Source: CAZRIE01 sp964600075 (GTDB taxonomy: Bacteria > Bacteroidota > Bacteroidia > Flavobacteriales > Flavobacteriaceae). From it: a stretch of DNA of 6,727 nt. The stretch is from assembly GCA_964600075.1 (NCBI GenBank), contig CAZRIE010000165.1, positions 1-6,727 on the forward strand, read 5' to 3'. The notes under the pieces are model-generated. The model made no database searches. It had not been told where the DNA came from and saw only the letters and a list, made by a program, of their open reading frames with translations. Position 1 is the stretch's first letter; every line of letters begins with the position of its first letter. Positions 1 through 6,279 of this stretch are shown here, one piece after another. A program made the translations under genes and the position numbers.

Positions 1-832
1 ATTGTGCTTCACTAGATTGTGGTAATGCGGTAGGATGAATTTGAGTAAAACTTGGCGCTCCAAATAACGCACCCTTTTTATGCGCTTTCCACAACGCACT
101 TCCGTTGCAGCCAATAGCTAAAGTTGACAGTCTAAATACACGCGAATAACCTCCAGTGGCTAATACGACAGCGTCAGCAGCAAAACGTTTTAATTCTCCA
201 GTGACTAAATCTCTGACAATAATGCCTTTTGCTTTTCCATCAATTACCACTAAGTCTAGCATTTCGCTACGCGGAAACATTTCTACCTTTTTAGCGCGAA
301 CCATTTTATATAATTGAGAGTAAGCAGCTAAAAGTAATTGCTGACCTGTTTGTCCGCGAGCATAAAACGTACGTTGTACTTGCACACCACCAAAGCTTCG
401 ATTAACTAATGTGCCTCCGTATTCTCTTGCGAAAGGCACACCTTGCTGTACAAAATGATCAATGAGCGGAGCAGATAGCTCTGCTAATCTGTAGGTATTG
501 GCTTCCCGTGATCTAAAGTCACCACCTTTTAAAGTATCATAAAACATACGATAAACACTGTCTCCATCATGCTGATAGTTCTTAGCTGCATTTATACCGC
601 CTTGAGCCGCTACAGAATGTGCACGTCTTGCTGAATCTTGGTAACAGAAGCACTTAACGTCATAGCCTAATTCAGCTAGTGTAGAAGCTGCACCAGCACC
701 AGATAATCCAGATCCAACAACAATGATATTGAGTTTCTTCTTATTTGCTGGATTTATTAATTGAGACTTAACCTGATAGTTACGCCATTTATCTTCGAGT
801 TTTCCTTCTGGTATTTTTGAATCTAATTTCAT
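1..832 (-). CDS. sdhA: Succinate dehydrogenase/fumarate reductase flavoprotein subunit, 3' part outside window
   Basis: This is the FAD subunit of membrane complex II, which oxidises succinate to fumarate on the cytoplasmic face and passes electrons through the iron-sulfur subunit to the cytochrome b subunit. The first 277 codons are present; the family is usually around 600-670 residues, so the C-terminal half lies left of the window. Translated by hand from ATG at 832. A Rossmann FAD motif, VVGSGLSGAGAAS, is at residues 38-50. ARRAHSVAAQGGINAA at 68-83 contains His72, the expected covalent FAD attachment site. NRSFGGVQVQRTFYARGQTG is at 144-163, LATGGYSR at 224-231, and the active-site FTQIHPT at 262-268. 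The start follows the sdhC stop by 7 nt, so the two are surely co-transcribed. The N-terminal extension before the FAD motif and the SdhC partner fit the Bacillus/Wolinella-like type found in Bacteroidota. Fumarate reductase activity cannot be excluded from sequence. Confidence 0.95.
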   Translation of the reverse strand, partial: MKLDSKIPEGKLEDKWRNYQVKSQLINPANKKKLNIIVVGSGLSGAGAASTLAELGYDVKCFCYQDSARRAHSVAAQGGINAAKNYQHDGDSVYRMFYDTLKGGDFRSREANTYRLAELSAPLIDHFVQQGVPFAREYGGTLVNRSFGGVQVQRTFYARGQTGQQLLLAAYSQLYKMVRAKKVEMFPRSEMLDLVVIDGKAKGIIVRDLVTGELKRFAADAVVLATGGYSRVFRLSTLAIGCNGSALWKAHKKGALFGAPSFTQIHPTALPQSSEAQ

Positions 833-839
833 CTTCGAC

Positions 840-1493
840 TTATTTGAAGTAAACAATAATTGGGATAATTCCAAAACCAACACCCATTATGATAGCATAC
901 ATTAAGGATACTTTTGCTATAATTTTCAACCCTTTTTTATGGTAAAAACCCAAAGTTTTAAAGGCGCTTTTTAAGCCGTGATGTAGATGTAATGCCAACG
1001 GAACGGAAATTACAGTATAGAAGATTACAAAGTAGATGTTTTGAAATAAGCTATAGGTCACTTGATAAACATCTTTATTTCCATAAGCATCAAGACCGAC
1101 TTCTTCTCCTAATCCAAGTTTGATTCGTGCCCAGAAGTTAGCAAGGTGGATAATGATAAAAATCAAAATAAGCGTTCCTAAGATTCCCATATTTTTTGAA
1201 GCCCAGGCGCTGTTTTCTTTGGAATGATTTACAACGTACTTCTGAGGTTTCGCCTTCCGATTTCTAAGCGTTATTAATAAAGCGTAAAATGCGTGAAGAA
1301 TAATAGATAGATATAAAACGTAAGCGATGATCTTAATTAAGGGACTTTCTCTTAATGTTGTTGAGTAGGCGTTGTATACATCTCTTGCAATATGCTCTGG
1401 TAATAATAAAATACAATTTGCAGAGAGGTGTACAATTAAGAAAATACATAGAAATAAACCTGTGAGTGCAATGATAGATTTTTTGAAAAACAT
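840..1493 (-). CDS. sdhC: Succinate dehydrogenase cytochrome b subunit (b558 type)
   Basis: This is the membrane anchor of complex II, 217 residues, which binds heme b and reduces quinone (menaquinone in this phylum). Five hydrophobic segments are visible at about 7-31, 53-76, 102-122, 148-170 and 190-214, the pattern of the single-polypeptide di-heme anchors of Bacillus SdhC and Wolinella FrdC. Histidines placed as heme ligands are His22 (FLIVHLSAN), His67 (IILHAFYA), His116 (IIIHLANFW) and one of the cluster His169/171/172 (LHLHHGLKSAF); this last segment is the most diagnostic stretch. The ATG at 1493 puts the first helix close to the N terminus, and the protein has the length usual for the family. 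It is the first gene of the operon and precedes sdhA by 7 nt. Candidate promoters and a palindrome lie in the 284 nt upstream. The two-heme assignment is by family analogy. Confidence 0.93.
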   Translation of the reverse strand: MFFKKSIIALTGLFLCIFLIVHLSANCILLLPEHIARDVYNAYSTTLRESPLIKIIAYVLYLSIILHAFYALLITLRNRKAKPQKYVVNHSKENSAWASKNMGILGTLILIFIIIHLANFWARIKLGLGEEVGLDAYGNKDVYQVTYSLFQNIYFVIFYTVISVPLALHLHHGLKSAFKTLGFYHKKGLKIIAKVSLMYAIIMGVGFGIIPIIVYFK

Positions 1494-1594
1494 CTGTTAT
1501 CTATATTTTTGAATGAATCTGAAAACTCCTAATTCCATAATTTGGCCTAATATTTAGCTGTTATCTCCTAAGCTATCAGTAGTTACATGGGTTA

Positions 1595-1626
1595 GTGCTT
1601 AATTTAGCACGTATAGACCAAACTAA
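1595..1626 (-). promoter_or_regulatory. Candidate sdhC promoter with downstream palindrome
   Basis: The minus strand shows TTAGTTTG at 1626-1619, one mismatch from the Bacteroidota -7 box TAnnTTTG. Directly downstream lies GTGCTTAATTTAGCAC (1595-1610, plus-strand reading), a 16-bp palindrome with a single mismatched central pair. If the -7 box is real, transcription would start near 1612 and the palindrome would cover the first transcribed bases, a usual place for a repressor operator. No clear -33 TTTG is found at the normal distance; a TTG is present 23 nt upstream. The palindrome is certain as a sequence, while its role is inference. Confidence 0.3.
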
Positions 1627-1709
1627 AAACTTTTGACACGAATTACCCCCAATATCTCTCTACTGTTTTTTATTAGTCATTTTACGAAGCAGGCTTTTAG
1701 TCTGCCAAC

Positions 1710-1717
1710 CAAATCTA
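1710..1717 (-). promoter_or_regulatory. Alternative sdhC -7 box TAGATTTG
   Basis: A perfect TAnnTTTG match on the minus strand, 60 nt past the ppc stop. A TTG lies only 15 nt upstream, shorter than the usual spacing. It would give a leader of about 210 nt before sdhC. It competes with the imperfect box at 1619-1626. Confidence 0.28.
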
Positions 1718-1777
1718 TGGCCTTATAGTCTACAATGCTTTAGTTAAAACTGACAAAGAACTATACCTCAGTGTTTC

Positions 1778-4495
1778 TTAACCCGTGCCTTTTAAGCCTC
1801 CAGATAACGCATTGACTAATAATAAAAGCATTAATAACAATTGATTGCCCTCCTCTGAGTCAGTTTTTTTATGCGTTCTCCATTTTTTTAGCGATTGTAT
1901 TTGAATCATGTGCAATACTCCTAATGCCTCTTTTCTAAGTTTGTTGTTTTCAAGTTTAGAGATTCTGCGTTCTTCTACTGATGCGCTCATCAGATTTTCA
2001 ATCTGTTTTAGACATAGTTCGTAATCCGTTAATATGAGTTCCATCAGCTCAGTTTTGACGCTAGGATCATGAACCAAATCGGCAAAGGCCTTCATAATCT
2101 CAGTATCTGAATTCAAAAGATTCGTCTCGATTTGAATCAGGTCATATTTTAGGAAGAGCCATTCTTGTGCAGTAGTTTTTAGGTACTCAAAATCTTCAGG
2201 GTACTGTTCTTCAAACTTAGCAAGTGCGGCACCAGTTCCGAACCATCCAGTAAGGTTAAACCTTGATTGGTTCCAACTGAATACCCATGGTATGGAACGA
2301 AGATCATTTAGTGACCTCTGACCAGTTCTTCGTGCCGGTCTAGAACCTATCCTACTTTGTTCCAATACATCTATTGGGGTAGCCTCGCTGTAGAATTCTA
2401 TAAACTTAGGATGATCCAATAAATGTCTGTAATTGCTTCGAGACATTTCTACAAGACGATCCATAATAGCATACAATTTTTGGTCTTTAACCTCATTGTG
2501 TGATATCATCGCTTGACGGGCTGTACTAGAAACCATCATCTCCAGATTATAACAGGCATTTAGACGATTGGCGAATTGATCGGCAATGGTCTCACCTTGT
2601 ACCGTCATTTTGATATGGCCACTCACAGATCCGGGTGGCATGCTTTCCAAAAACCGATGGATTTTCCCGCCTCCGCGACTTATGGTTCCCCCACGACCAT
2701 GAAAAAAACAAAGTTTAATTCCGAGTCGATCACTTACTTCCGTAAGATTTTCCTCTGCCTTATAGATAGTCCAACGACTGGTTAATATTCCGCCATCCTT
2801 ATTACTGTCGCTATACCCCAACATCACCTCCTGTACAAACGTTTCTTTACGCTTTCGTAGGTCTTGAACAATGGAATGGGTCAAAAATGCTTCCAATATA
2901 TCAGGCCCGGCTATGAGGTCATCAATGGTTTCCAATAGTGGTACAACAGGTAGATTAGTGTCTTTTAGACCGACTTCTCGCAAGAATAGAAAAACAAGAA
3001 GTAGGTCGCTTAAACTGCGCGTCATGCTTACAATCACAGAGCCGATACCATCTGCCCCGTGTAGGTCTACAAATTCTTTGACTTCCCTAAAATACCCTAG
3101 GACATTATTTGCTTCTGGGCCACATAAAGTTCCAGCGACAAGGAAAGGGCGGTTACTTAGGAGTTCTTGATTAATAAAGTCCAATCTTTTTTCCTCATTC
3201 CAACTTGAATAGTCAGCATCTGCAGCGCCTGAGGCTTGGAGTATCTGACTAATAGCTTTTTCATGATATTCGCTGTTCTGCCTAATATCTAGCTTTGCTA
3301 AATGAAAGCCAAAGCAGTCAAGGGAACGCTCAATCGGAAATAGGCATTCTTTGTTTATTTGATTTGCCCCTAGATGGACTAAAAGATGTCTTAGTTTTTT
3401 TAATTCTATCGCTAAATCTTCTGGCCTGCGAAAATAGCATTCTTCATCAAGCTCAAAGCCTTCGTTTAGAGTGTTTTCTAAACGCACAATTAACAAATTG
3501 ATGAACTGACGCAAGGGTTCGGAGGGATTGCGCTCAAAGGCCTTTTTGCCAGCTTCTTCTAATTTTTCGGCACTTGCCTTTAAATCAGTGAGAAACTCTG
3601 ATGGAATTTTATTTAGATATTCTGAAAAACTGAGTTCTTTGGCTAACTGAACCAGTTCTTTCCTCATGATTTTTAATGCTGCTTGCCGATGCAGTTTCAG
3701 GGTAGAGGCCGTAAACTCTGGAGTGACGTATGGATGGCCGTCCCTATCTCCACCAACCCAACTTCCAAATTCTAGTTTAGGAAATTGTTCTGGCCGTTCC
3801 AGATTTTTTTCGGAAAATCCCATGTATTTCCAAGCATCTAGCAAACGCCGATCTGTTAAGCGCAAGGCTTTGGGGAATACATTTTCAAAGTAATGCATCA
3901 CGTTACTGCGTTCGTCGTCCAATCTTGGTTTTTGCAGATAAATCTCTCCCGTGCGCCACCAGCGCTCTAACAAACTTTTGATTTCTTGCCTTATCACAGC
4001 GCGTTCTGAGTTAGACCAAAGCGGGTTTTCGTTTTTTACTAACAGAATGTAAAGCTCTCGGTGAATATCTAATACCGTCAACCGTTTTGCCTCCGAGGGA
4101 TGTGCAGTCAGTACAGGCATTACTTTAATTTTGGGTAATACGTCTACTATTTCCTGCTCTTTAATCCCCGATGTATTCCATAATTTCAAAGTTTCACCCC
4201 ATGATCCACGAATGCTTTCTAATCCAAACTGGGTTTCTGTTTTTCGACGAAATTGAGTGGCAGCGTTTTCTTCCACCGAATTAAGTAGTTCGAAGCAAAT
4301 TCCGATGGCCTGTGCCACTTTTTCATCTGGAACCTCATCATGACTTACTAAAGGTTGATTATTTTCCAACGGAATCATAGCAGCCATGTTGTCTTCACCT
4401 AATGATTGAAGCATCTCTTTGAATATGTCAAGTAGATAGGTGAAATCTGTTCTTATTTTTTGCAGTCCTTCACGCTCAAGTATTTCTTTTTCCAT
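1778..4495 (-). CDS. ppc: Phosphoenolpyruvate carboxylase
   Basis: This cytoplasmic enzyme makes oxaloacetate from PEP and bicarbonate, replenishing the TCA cycle. At 905 residues it is complete (E. coli enzyme 883). Motifs in order: LTAHPSEAKR at 129-138 with catalytic His132; SWVGGDRDGHP at 245-255; LDIRQNS at 402-408; GYSDSNKDGG at 560-569; FHGRGGTISRGGG at 598-610, the mobile glycine loop with Arg601 and Arg607; IGSRPARR at 716-723; LRSIPWVFSWNQSR at 732-745; and the C-terminal GTG, close to the usual NTG end. Departures from the common form are Ser for Thr in TAHPTE, His for Asn in GGDRDGNP, and ISRGGGK in the loop, which place it in a divergent clade that I associate with Bacteroidota. 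By hand alignment Lys783 matches E. coli allosteric Lys773, but Gln867 and Gly903 replace Arg832 and Asn881. The ATG at 4495 is the only reasonable start, and a -7 box lies 74 nt upstream. It is probably transcribed alone. Confidence 0.96.
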   Translation of the reverse strand: MEKEILEREGLQKIRTDFTYLLDIFKEMLQSLGEDNMAAMIPLENNQPLVSHDEVPDEKVAQAIGICFELLNSVEENAATQFRRKTETQFGLESIRGSWGETLKLWNTSGIKEQEIVDVLPKIKVMPVLTAHPSEAKRLTVLDIHRELYILLVKNENPLWSNSERAVIRQEIKSLLERWWRTGEIYLQKPRLDDERSNVMHYFENVFPKALRLTDRRLLDAWKYMGFSEKNLERPEQFPKLEFGSWVGGDRDGHPYVTPEFTASTLKLHRQAALKIMRKELVQLAKELSFSEYLNKIPSEFLTDLKASAEKLEEAGKKAFERNPSEPLRQFINLLIVRLENTLNEGFELDEECYFRRPEDLAIELKKLRHLLVHLGANQINKECLFPIERSLDCFGFHLAKLDIRQNSEYHEKAISQILQASGAADADYSSWNEEKRLDFINQELLSNRPFLVAGTLCGPEANNVLGYFREVKEFVDLHGADGIGSVIVSMTRSLSDLLLVFLFLREVGLKDTNLPVVPLLETIDDLIAGPDILEAFLTHSIVQDLRKRKETFVQEVMLGYSDSNKDGGILTSRWTIYKAEENLTEVSDRLGIKLCFFHGRGGTISRGGGKIHRFLESMPPGSVSGHIKMTVQGETIADQFANRLNACYNLEMMVSSTARQAMISHNEVKDQKLYAIMDRLVEMSRSNYRHLLDHPKFIEFYSEATPIDVLEQSRIGSRPARRTGQRSLNDLRSIPWVFSWNQSRFNLTGWFGTGAALAKFEEQYPEDFEYLKTTAQEWLFLKYDLIQIETNLLNSDTEIMKAFADLVHDPSVKTELMELILTDYELCLKQIENLMSASVEERRISKLENNKLRKEALGVLHMIQIQSLKKWRTHKKTDSEEGNQLLLMLLLLVNALSGGLKGTG

Positions 4496-4520
4496 GCGAT
4501 ATTTATGAGTTTAAATAATG

Positions 4521-4547
4521 TTTGCCAACAATGAGATAGCATCATTG
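4521..4547 (-). repeat. Imperfect direct repeat, copy A (ppc leader)
   Basis: The plus-strand text begins TTTGCC-AACAATGAGATAG and matches copy B at 6023-6050 at 23 of 28 aligned positions, with one gap and four substitutions. The nine-base core AACAATGAG and TTTGCC are identical. On the minus strand it lies in the ppc leader, ending 25 nt before the ATG, which is nearly the same distance as copy B from the crp start. It may mark the left border of an inserted crp-doxX module or be a shared leader element. Confidence 0.55.
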
Positions 4548-4568
4548 ATGACACCATACTTACGTGTG

Positions 4569-4576
4569 CAAAAATA
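4569..4576 (-). promoter_or_regulatory. Probable ppc promoter -7 box TATTTTTG
   Basis: A perfect match to the Bacteroidota -7 consensus TAnnTTTG on the minus strand, giving a leader of about 65 nt for ppc. No convincing TTTG is visible at the -33 position, where the sequence reads roughly CCGTAGTCC, so the call rests on the -7 box and its placement. Confidence 0.42.
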
Positions 4577-4817
4577 ATGAATCCTTAATATCATGGGACT
4601 ACGGAAGATAAAAACTATCGGACTTTTATAAGCCAAGAAAGTAATGAACCACTACTATCCCCAATAATCTGAAGAAGTGCCTGAAATTCGTTCGAAAACG
4701 CTCAAAAAGTGGTGTGGGAATACTTGCATTGGCAGTGTTGTTGAAAAGTGCCGTTCAATTCCTGTTCGCGCTTCTGTAAAGCATCGAAAATCGGCTTTCC
4801 GATTCTGAACCGACAAG

Positions 4818-4840
4818 AAAAAAGCCTCTTATTGCGGCTT
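4818..4840 (-). terminator. Rho-independent terminator of the crp-doxX operon
   Basis: Read on the minus strand: AAGCCGC, loop AATAA, GAGGCTT, then further T residues to 4818. The stem has seven positions with one G-A mismatch. It begins 70 nt after the doxX stop, in the right orientation to end the crp-doxX transcript before it reaches ppc. Confidence 0.6.
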
Positions 4841-4910
4841 ACATTCGTCTGTTTATGACCGGTAAACCCCATGTGCAAAGGGTACCCTAGTTGAATGCTG
4901 TTTTCTTCTT

Positions 4911-5369
4911 TTACAATTGTATTCGGATCGTACTAATATAAGTCCAAATAATAAATAGTATTTGTAAAGGTATTCTAAACCATAAATACATCACACCGGC
5001 ACCATCAAATGTTCCTTTTTGGAAATTTATAGTATTCACAGATGCATATATATTAGCAGGTAGCATTAATAGGAGAAAAACAATAAGTGCCCACCCAGAT
5101 ATTGTTTTAAGTTTAGGAATTAGTAACCCTAACGCTAGTAGTATTTCAAATATTCCAGTTAAGTAAACAAAACTTTCCTTAAAAGGAATAAATTTAGGTA
5201 TCATCATTGACATTCCTTTTGTGAAGGCAAAATGTCCAATAGCCGTAAATACAAGCATTATCGACATTGCTATTCTTGCTGATAAGATAAAATCATATTC
5301 TTTTTTGATAATTTTAATAACAAAAATCGAGATTGTAAAACTTAATAAAAGTACGATTAGTGGTTTCAT
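4911..5369 (-). CDS. DoxX-like family membrane protein
   Basis: A small integral membrane protein of 152 residues. Hydrophobic segments lie at about 3-21, 32-50, 68-85, 90-110 and 126-147. Family landmarks are GHF at 45-47 with prolines 58 and 62 following (form GxxHF...P...P), TGxxE at 71-75, LPANIYA at 103-109, and RIPLQ...IIW at 132-142. DoxX-like proteins are of uncertain biochemistry; some members have been linked to redox or sulfur chemistry, and no catalytic residue can be assigned here. The start chosen is ATG at 5369. The frame extends to a GTG at 5408, but those 13 extra residues are polar, not typical of the family, and the ATG follows an A-rich AGAAAAAT typical of this phylum. It lies 63 nt after the crp stop and is probably co-transcribed. 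A poor -7-like TAAACTTTG sits in the gap. Low GC (about 31% in sampled lines) sets it apart from ppc. Confidence 0.82.
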   Translation of the reverse strand: MKPLIVLLLSFTISIFVIKIIKKEYDFILSARIAMSIMLVFTAIGHFAFTKGMSMMIPKFIPFKESFVYLTGIFEILLALGLLIPKLKTISGWALIVFLLLMLPANIYASVNTINFQKGTFDGAGVMYLWFRIPLQILFIIWTYISTIRIQL

Positions 5370-5432
5370 ATTTTTCTGAATTATTGAAGTGCAAAGTTTA
5401 GAAAACACTAGAGTACAAACAATGAACTTAAG

Positions 5433-5999
5433 TTAAGTAATGCGTCTTCTTATTCTGCTCAATGCCTGCGGAGTAACACCAATATATGAGGCAATATATT
5501 TTAATGGAATTTGTTGTATCAATTTTGGACGGTCAGAGAATAAGTCCAAATATCGTTCTTCTGCTGTTTTACTTAATAAGGAAAGTTCTCTCTTCGATTT
5601 TATTAAAAACATATTTTCAGCCATTTTTCGTCCGATAATATTTCCGCTATCTGTTCTTTCATAGACTTCTTGCAAGTCTTTGTGCGCAATTTTCCATAAA
5701 ATGGTTTCTGTCAACGTTTCAATTTGGTATTCAGATGGGCTTTGCGTTAAAAATGAATCATAACCTGTGACAAATTCATTTTCGAATACAAAACCAAAAG
5801 TTAAATCGGATTCTTCCCTTGGAACATAAAGTCTGACTATTCCTTTTGATATAAAATATAAATGGTTTTCAACCTCTCCAATTGTCAATAAAATTGAATA
5901 TTTTTTGAGCTTTACCTCTTGCAGTTTTAAAGAAAAAAAATGCCAATCAGAATCGTTAATTAGAGTGATATTTTCAATAAATTTTCTGATTTCGTTCAT
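5433..5999 (-). CDS. Crp/Fnr-family transcriptional regulator
   Basis: A regulator of 188 residues. The N-terminal cyclic-nucleotide-binding-type beta-roll runs from about 22 to 105; ILLTIGEVENHLYFISKGIV at 36-55 is the typical strand-turn-strand segment. A dimerisation helix follows at about 106-145, then a short C-terminal helix-turn-helix at about 163-185 (IPLKYIASYIGVTPQALSRI). The phosphate-binding cassette of E. coli CRP (GExxL...RSA) is absent. Instead there is ENEFVTGYDSFL...SEYQIETL, as in the many Bacteroidota Crp-like proteins not expected to bind cAMP, so the signal is unknown. No Fnr-type N-terminal cysteine cluster is present. The ATG at 5999 gives the usual N terminus. It heads an apparent operon with the DoxX-like gene and may regulate it and itself, an inference from position only. 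Low GC and an A-rich leader carrying repeat copy B set it apart from ppc. Confidence 0.9.
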   Translation of the reverse strand: MNEIRKFIENITLINDSDWHFFSLKLQEVKLKKYSILLTIGEVENHLYFISKGIVRLYVPREESDLTFGFVFENEFVTGYDSFLTQSPSEYQIETLTETILWKIAHKDLQEVYERTDSGNIIGRKMAENMFLIKSKRELSLLSKTAEERYLDLFSDRPKLIQQIPLKYIASYIGVTPQALSRIRRRIT

Positions 6000-6022
6000 T
6001 TGCGCAATGTTTTTTATTTGCT

Positions 6023-6050
6023 TTTGCCTAACAATGAGTTAGTATACTTG
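6023..6050 (-). repeat. Imperfect direct repeat, copy B (crp leader)
   Basis: The plus-strand text begins TTTGCCTAACAATGAGTTAG and is the partner of copy A at 4521-4547, which lacks one T and differs at four positions. It ends 23 nt before the crp ATG. Read on the minus strand it contains GTTAGGC, which fits the GTTRRRY core of integron attC sites, but no matching attC partner half or fold was found. Confidence 0.55.
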
Positions 6051-6212
6051 GGCAATATTTCCAAAATTTACTAACTACTCGTTTAAGCTCTTTTTCACGC
6101 ATAGCAACTTTCGGCCCTAATAAACCGATAGCAATGCATACTCACTCAATGGGTTTAAAGCCATTAATGCAGGTATAGCGCACGGTTTTTAATAAAAAAT
6201 TAAAAATATTTT

Positions 6213-6242
6213 AAAAGCGGAAGCATTGCTTCCGCTTTTTTT
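6213..6242. terminator. Strong symmetrical rho-independent terminator
   Basis: AAAAGCGGAAGC, loop ATT, GCTTCCGCTTTT: a perfect 12-bp stem (6213-6224 with 6228-6239) with a run of seven T at 6236-6242. The A tract on the left makes it potentially active on the minus strand too. It lies between two divergent genes, where neither neighbour needs a terminator, so its client transcript is not obvious. Confidence 0.85.
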
Positions 6243-6279
6243 ATGTTTAATTTACTTTAAATAAAAACAATTCTAGTTG

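Larger units (their letters stand above)
1494..1777 (-). other. Intergenic region between ppc end and sdhC start
   Basis: No gene is visible here. The region must carry the end of the ppc transcript and the start of the sdhCA transcript, both on the minus strand. A weak ppc terminator candidate is a 5-bp stem (1749-1753 with 1768-1772, 14-nt loop) followed on the minus strand by three T and lying 6 nt beyond the ppc stop. A second hairpin at 1689-1705 (GCAGGC/GTCTGC, TTTTA loop) has no T run on either strand. No strong terminator separates the units, so some read-through from ppc into sdh is possible. Confidence 0.5.
4496..4910. other. 415-nt region without a recognised gene, upstream of ppc
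   Basis: The part next to ppc (4496-4576) holds its leader, a direct-repeat copy, a small palindrome CATCATTGATG at 4540-4550 and the -7 box. The middle (about 4655-4828) is an unexplained tract less AT-rich than the doxX gene, with a minus-strand frame open for 57 codons but lacking an ATG before codon 34. It also holds a perfect 6-bp hairpin, AATCGG-CTTT-CCGATT, at 4789-4804. The part next to doxX has a terminator (4818-4840) and a 10-bp palindrome, AGGGTACCCT, at 4879-4888. No tRNA or known RNA fold is seen. Confidence 0.6.
6000..6279. other. Intergenic region between divergent crp and DUF4421 genes
   Basis: It carries the crp leader with repeat copy B, then a tract (6028-6164) with two short minus-strand frames that together look like a broken gene tail, then an AT-rich segment and a strong terminator. 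The only crp promoter hint is AAATTTTG (minus strand, near 6061-6068), one mismatch from TAnnTTTG and without a clear -33 box. For the DUF4421 gene, TATGTTTA at 6242-6249 is a one-mismatch -7 box. Neither is reliable. Confidence 0.5.

Noticed and set aside
1689..1705. Hairpin as terminator of ppc
   Set aside because: The stem is six pairs with a mismatch on the minus strand and no T run follows, so it is unlikely to terminate transcription.
2576..3893. Plus-strand open frames of 68-99 codons opposite ppc
   Set aside because: They lie wholly antisense to the well-conserved ppc gene, overlap its motifs, and give low-complexity or unfamiliar proteins.
4531..4612. Short minus-strand leader-peptide frame (27 codons) before ppc
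   Set aside because: The predicted -7 promoter box lies inside it, so it would not be transcribed as a leader, and it has no regulatory codon run.
4741..4775. tRNA-like T-arm text (GTTCAATTCC) within a less AT-rich tract
   Set aside because: The flanking bases do not form the five-pair T stem, and no acceptor or anticodon arm is found.
5370..5408. Upstream GTG start for the DoxX-like gene
   Set aside because: It adds 13 polar residues before the first membrane segment, and the ATG at 5369 has better context and family fit.
5440..5664. Plus-strand open frame of 74 codons opposite the crp gene
   Set aside because: It is a shadow of the helix-turn-helix coding region and resembles no family.
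4520..6050. Integron cassette bounded by attC sites, suggested by GCCTAAC/GTTAGGC at 6026-6032
   Set aside because: Copy A lacks the matching GTTRRRY core (it reads GTTGGCA), no complementary partner half lies within normal attC length, and no integrase is in the window. Only the direct repeat is kept.
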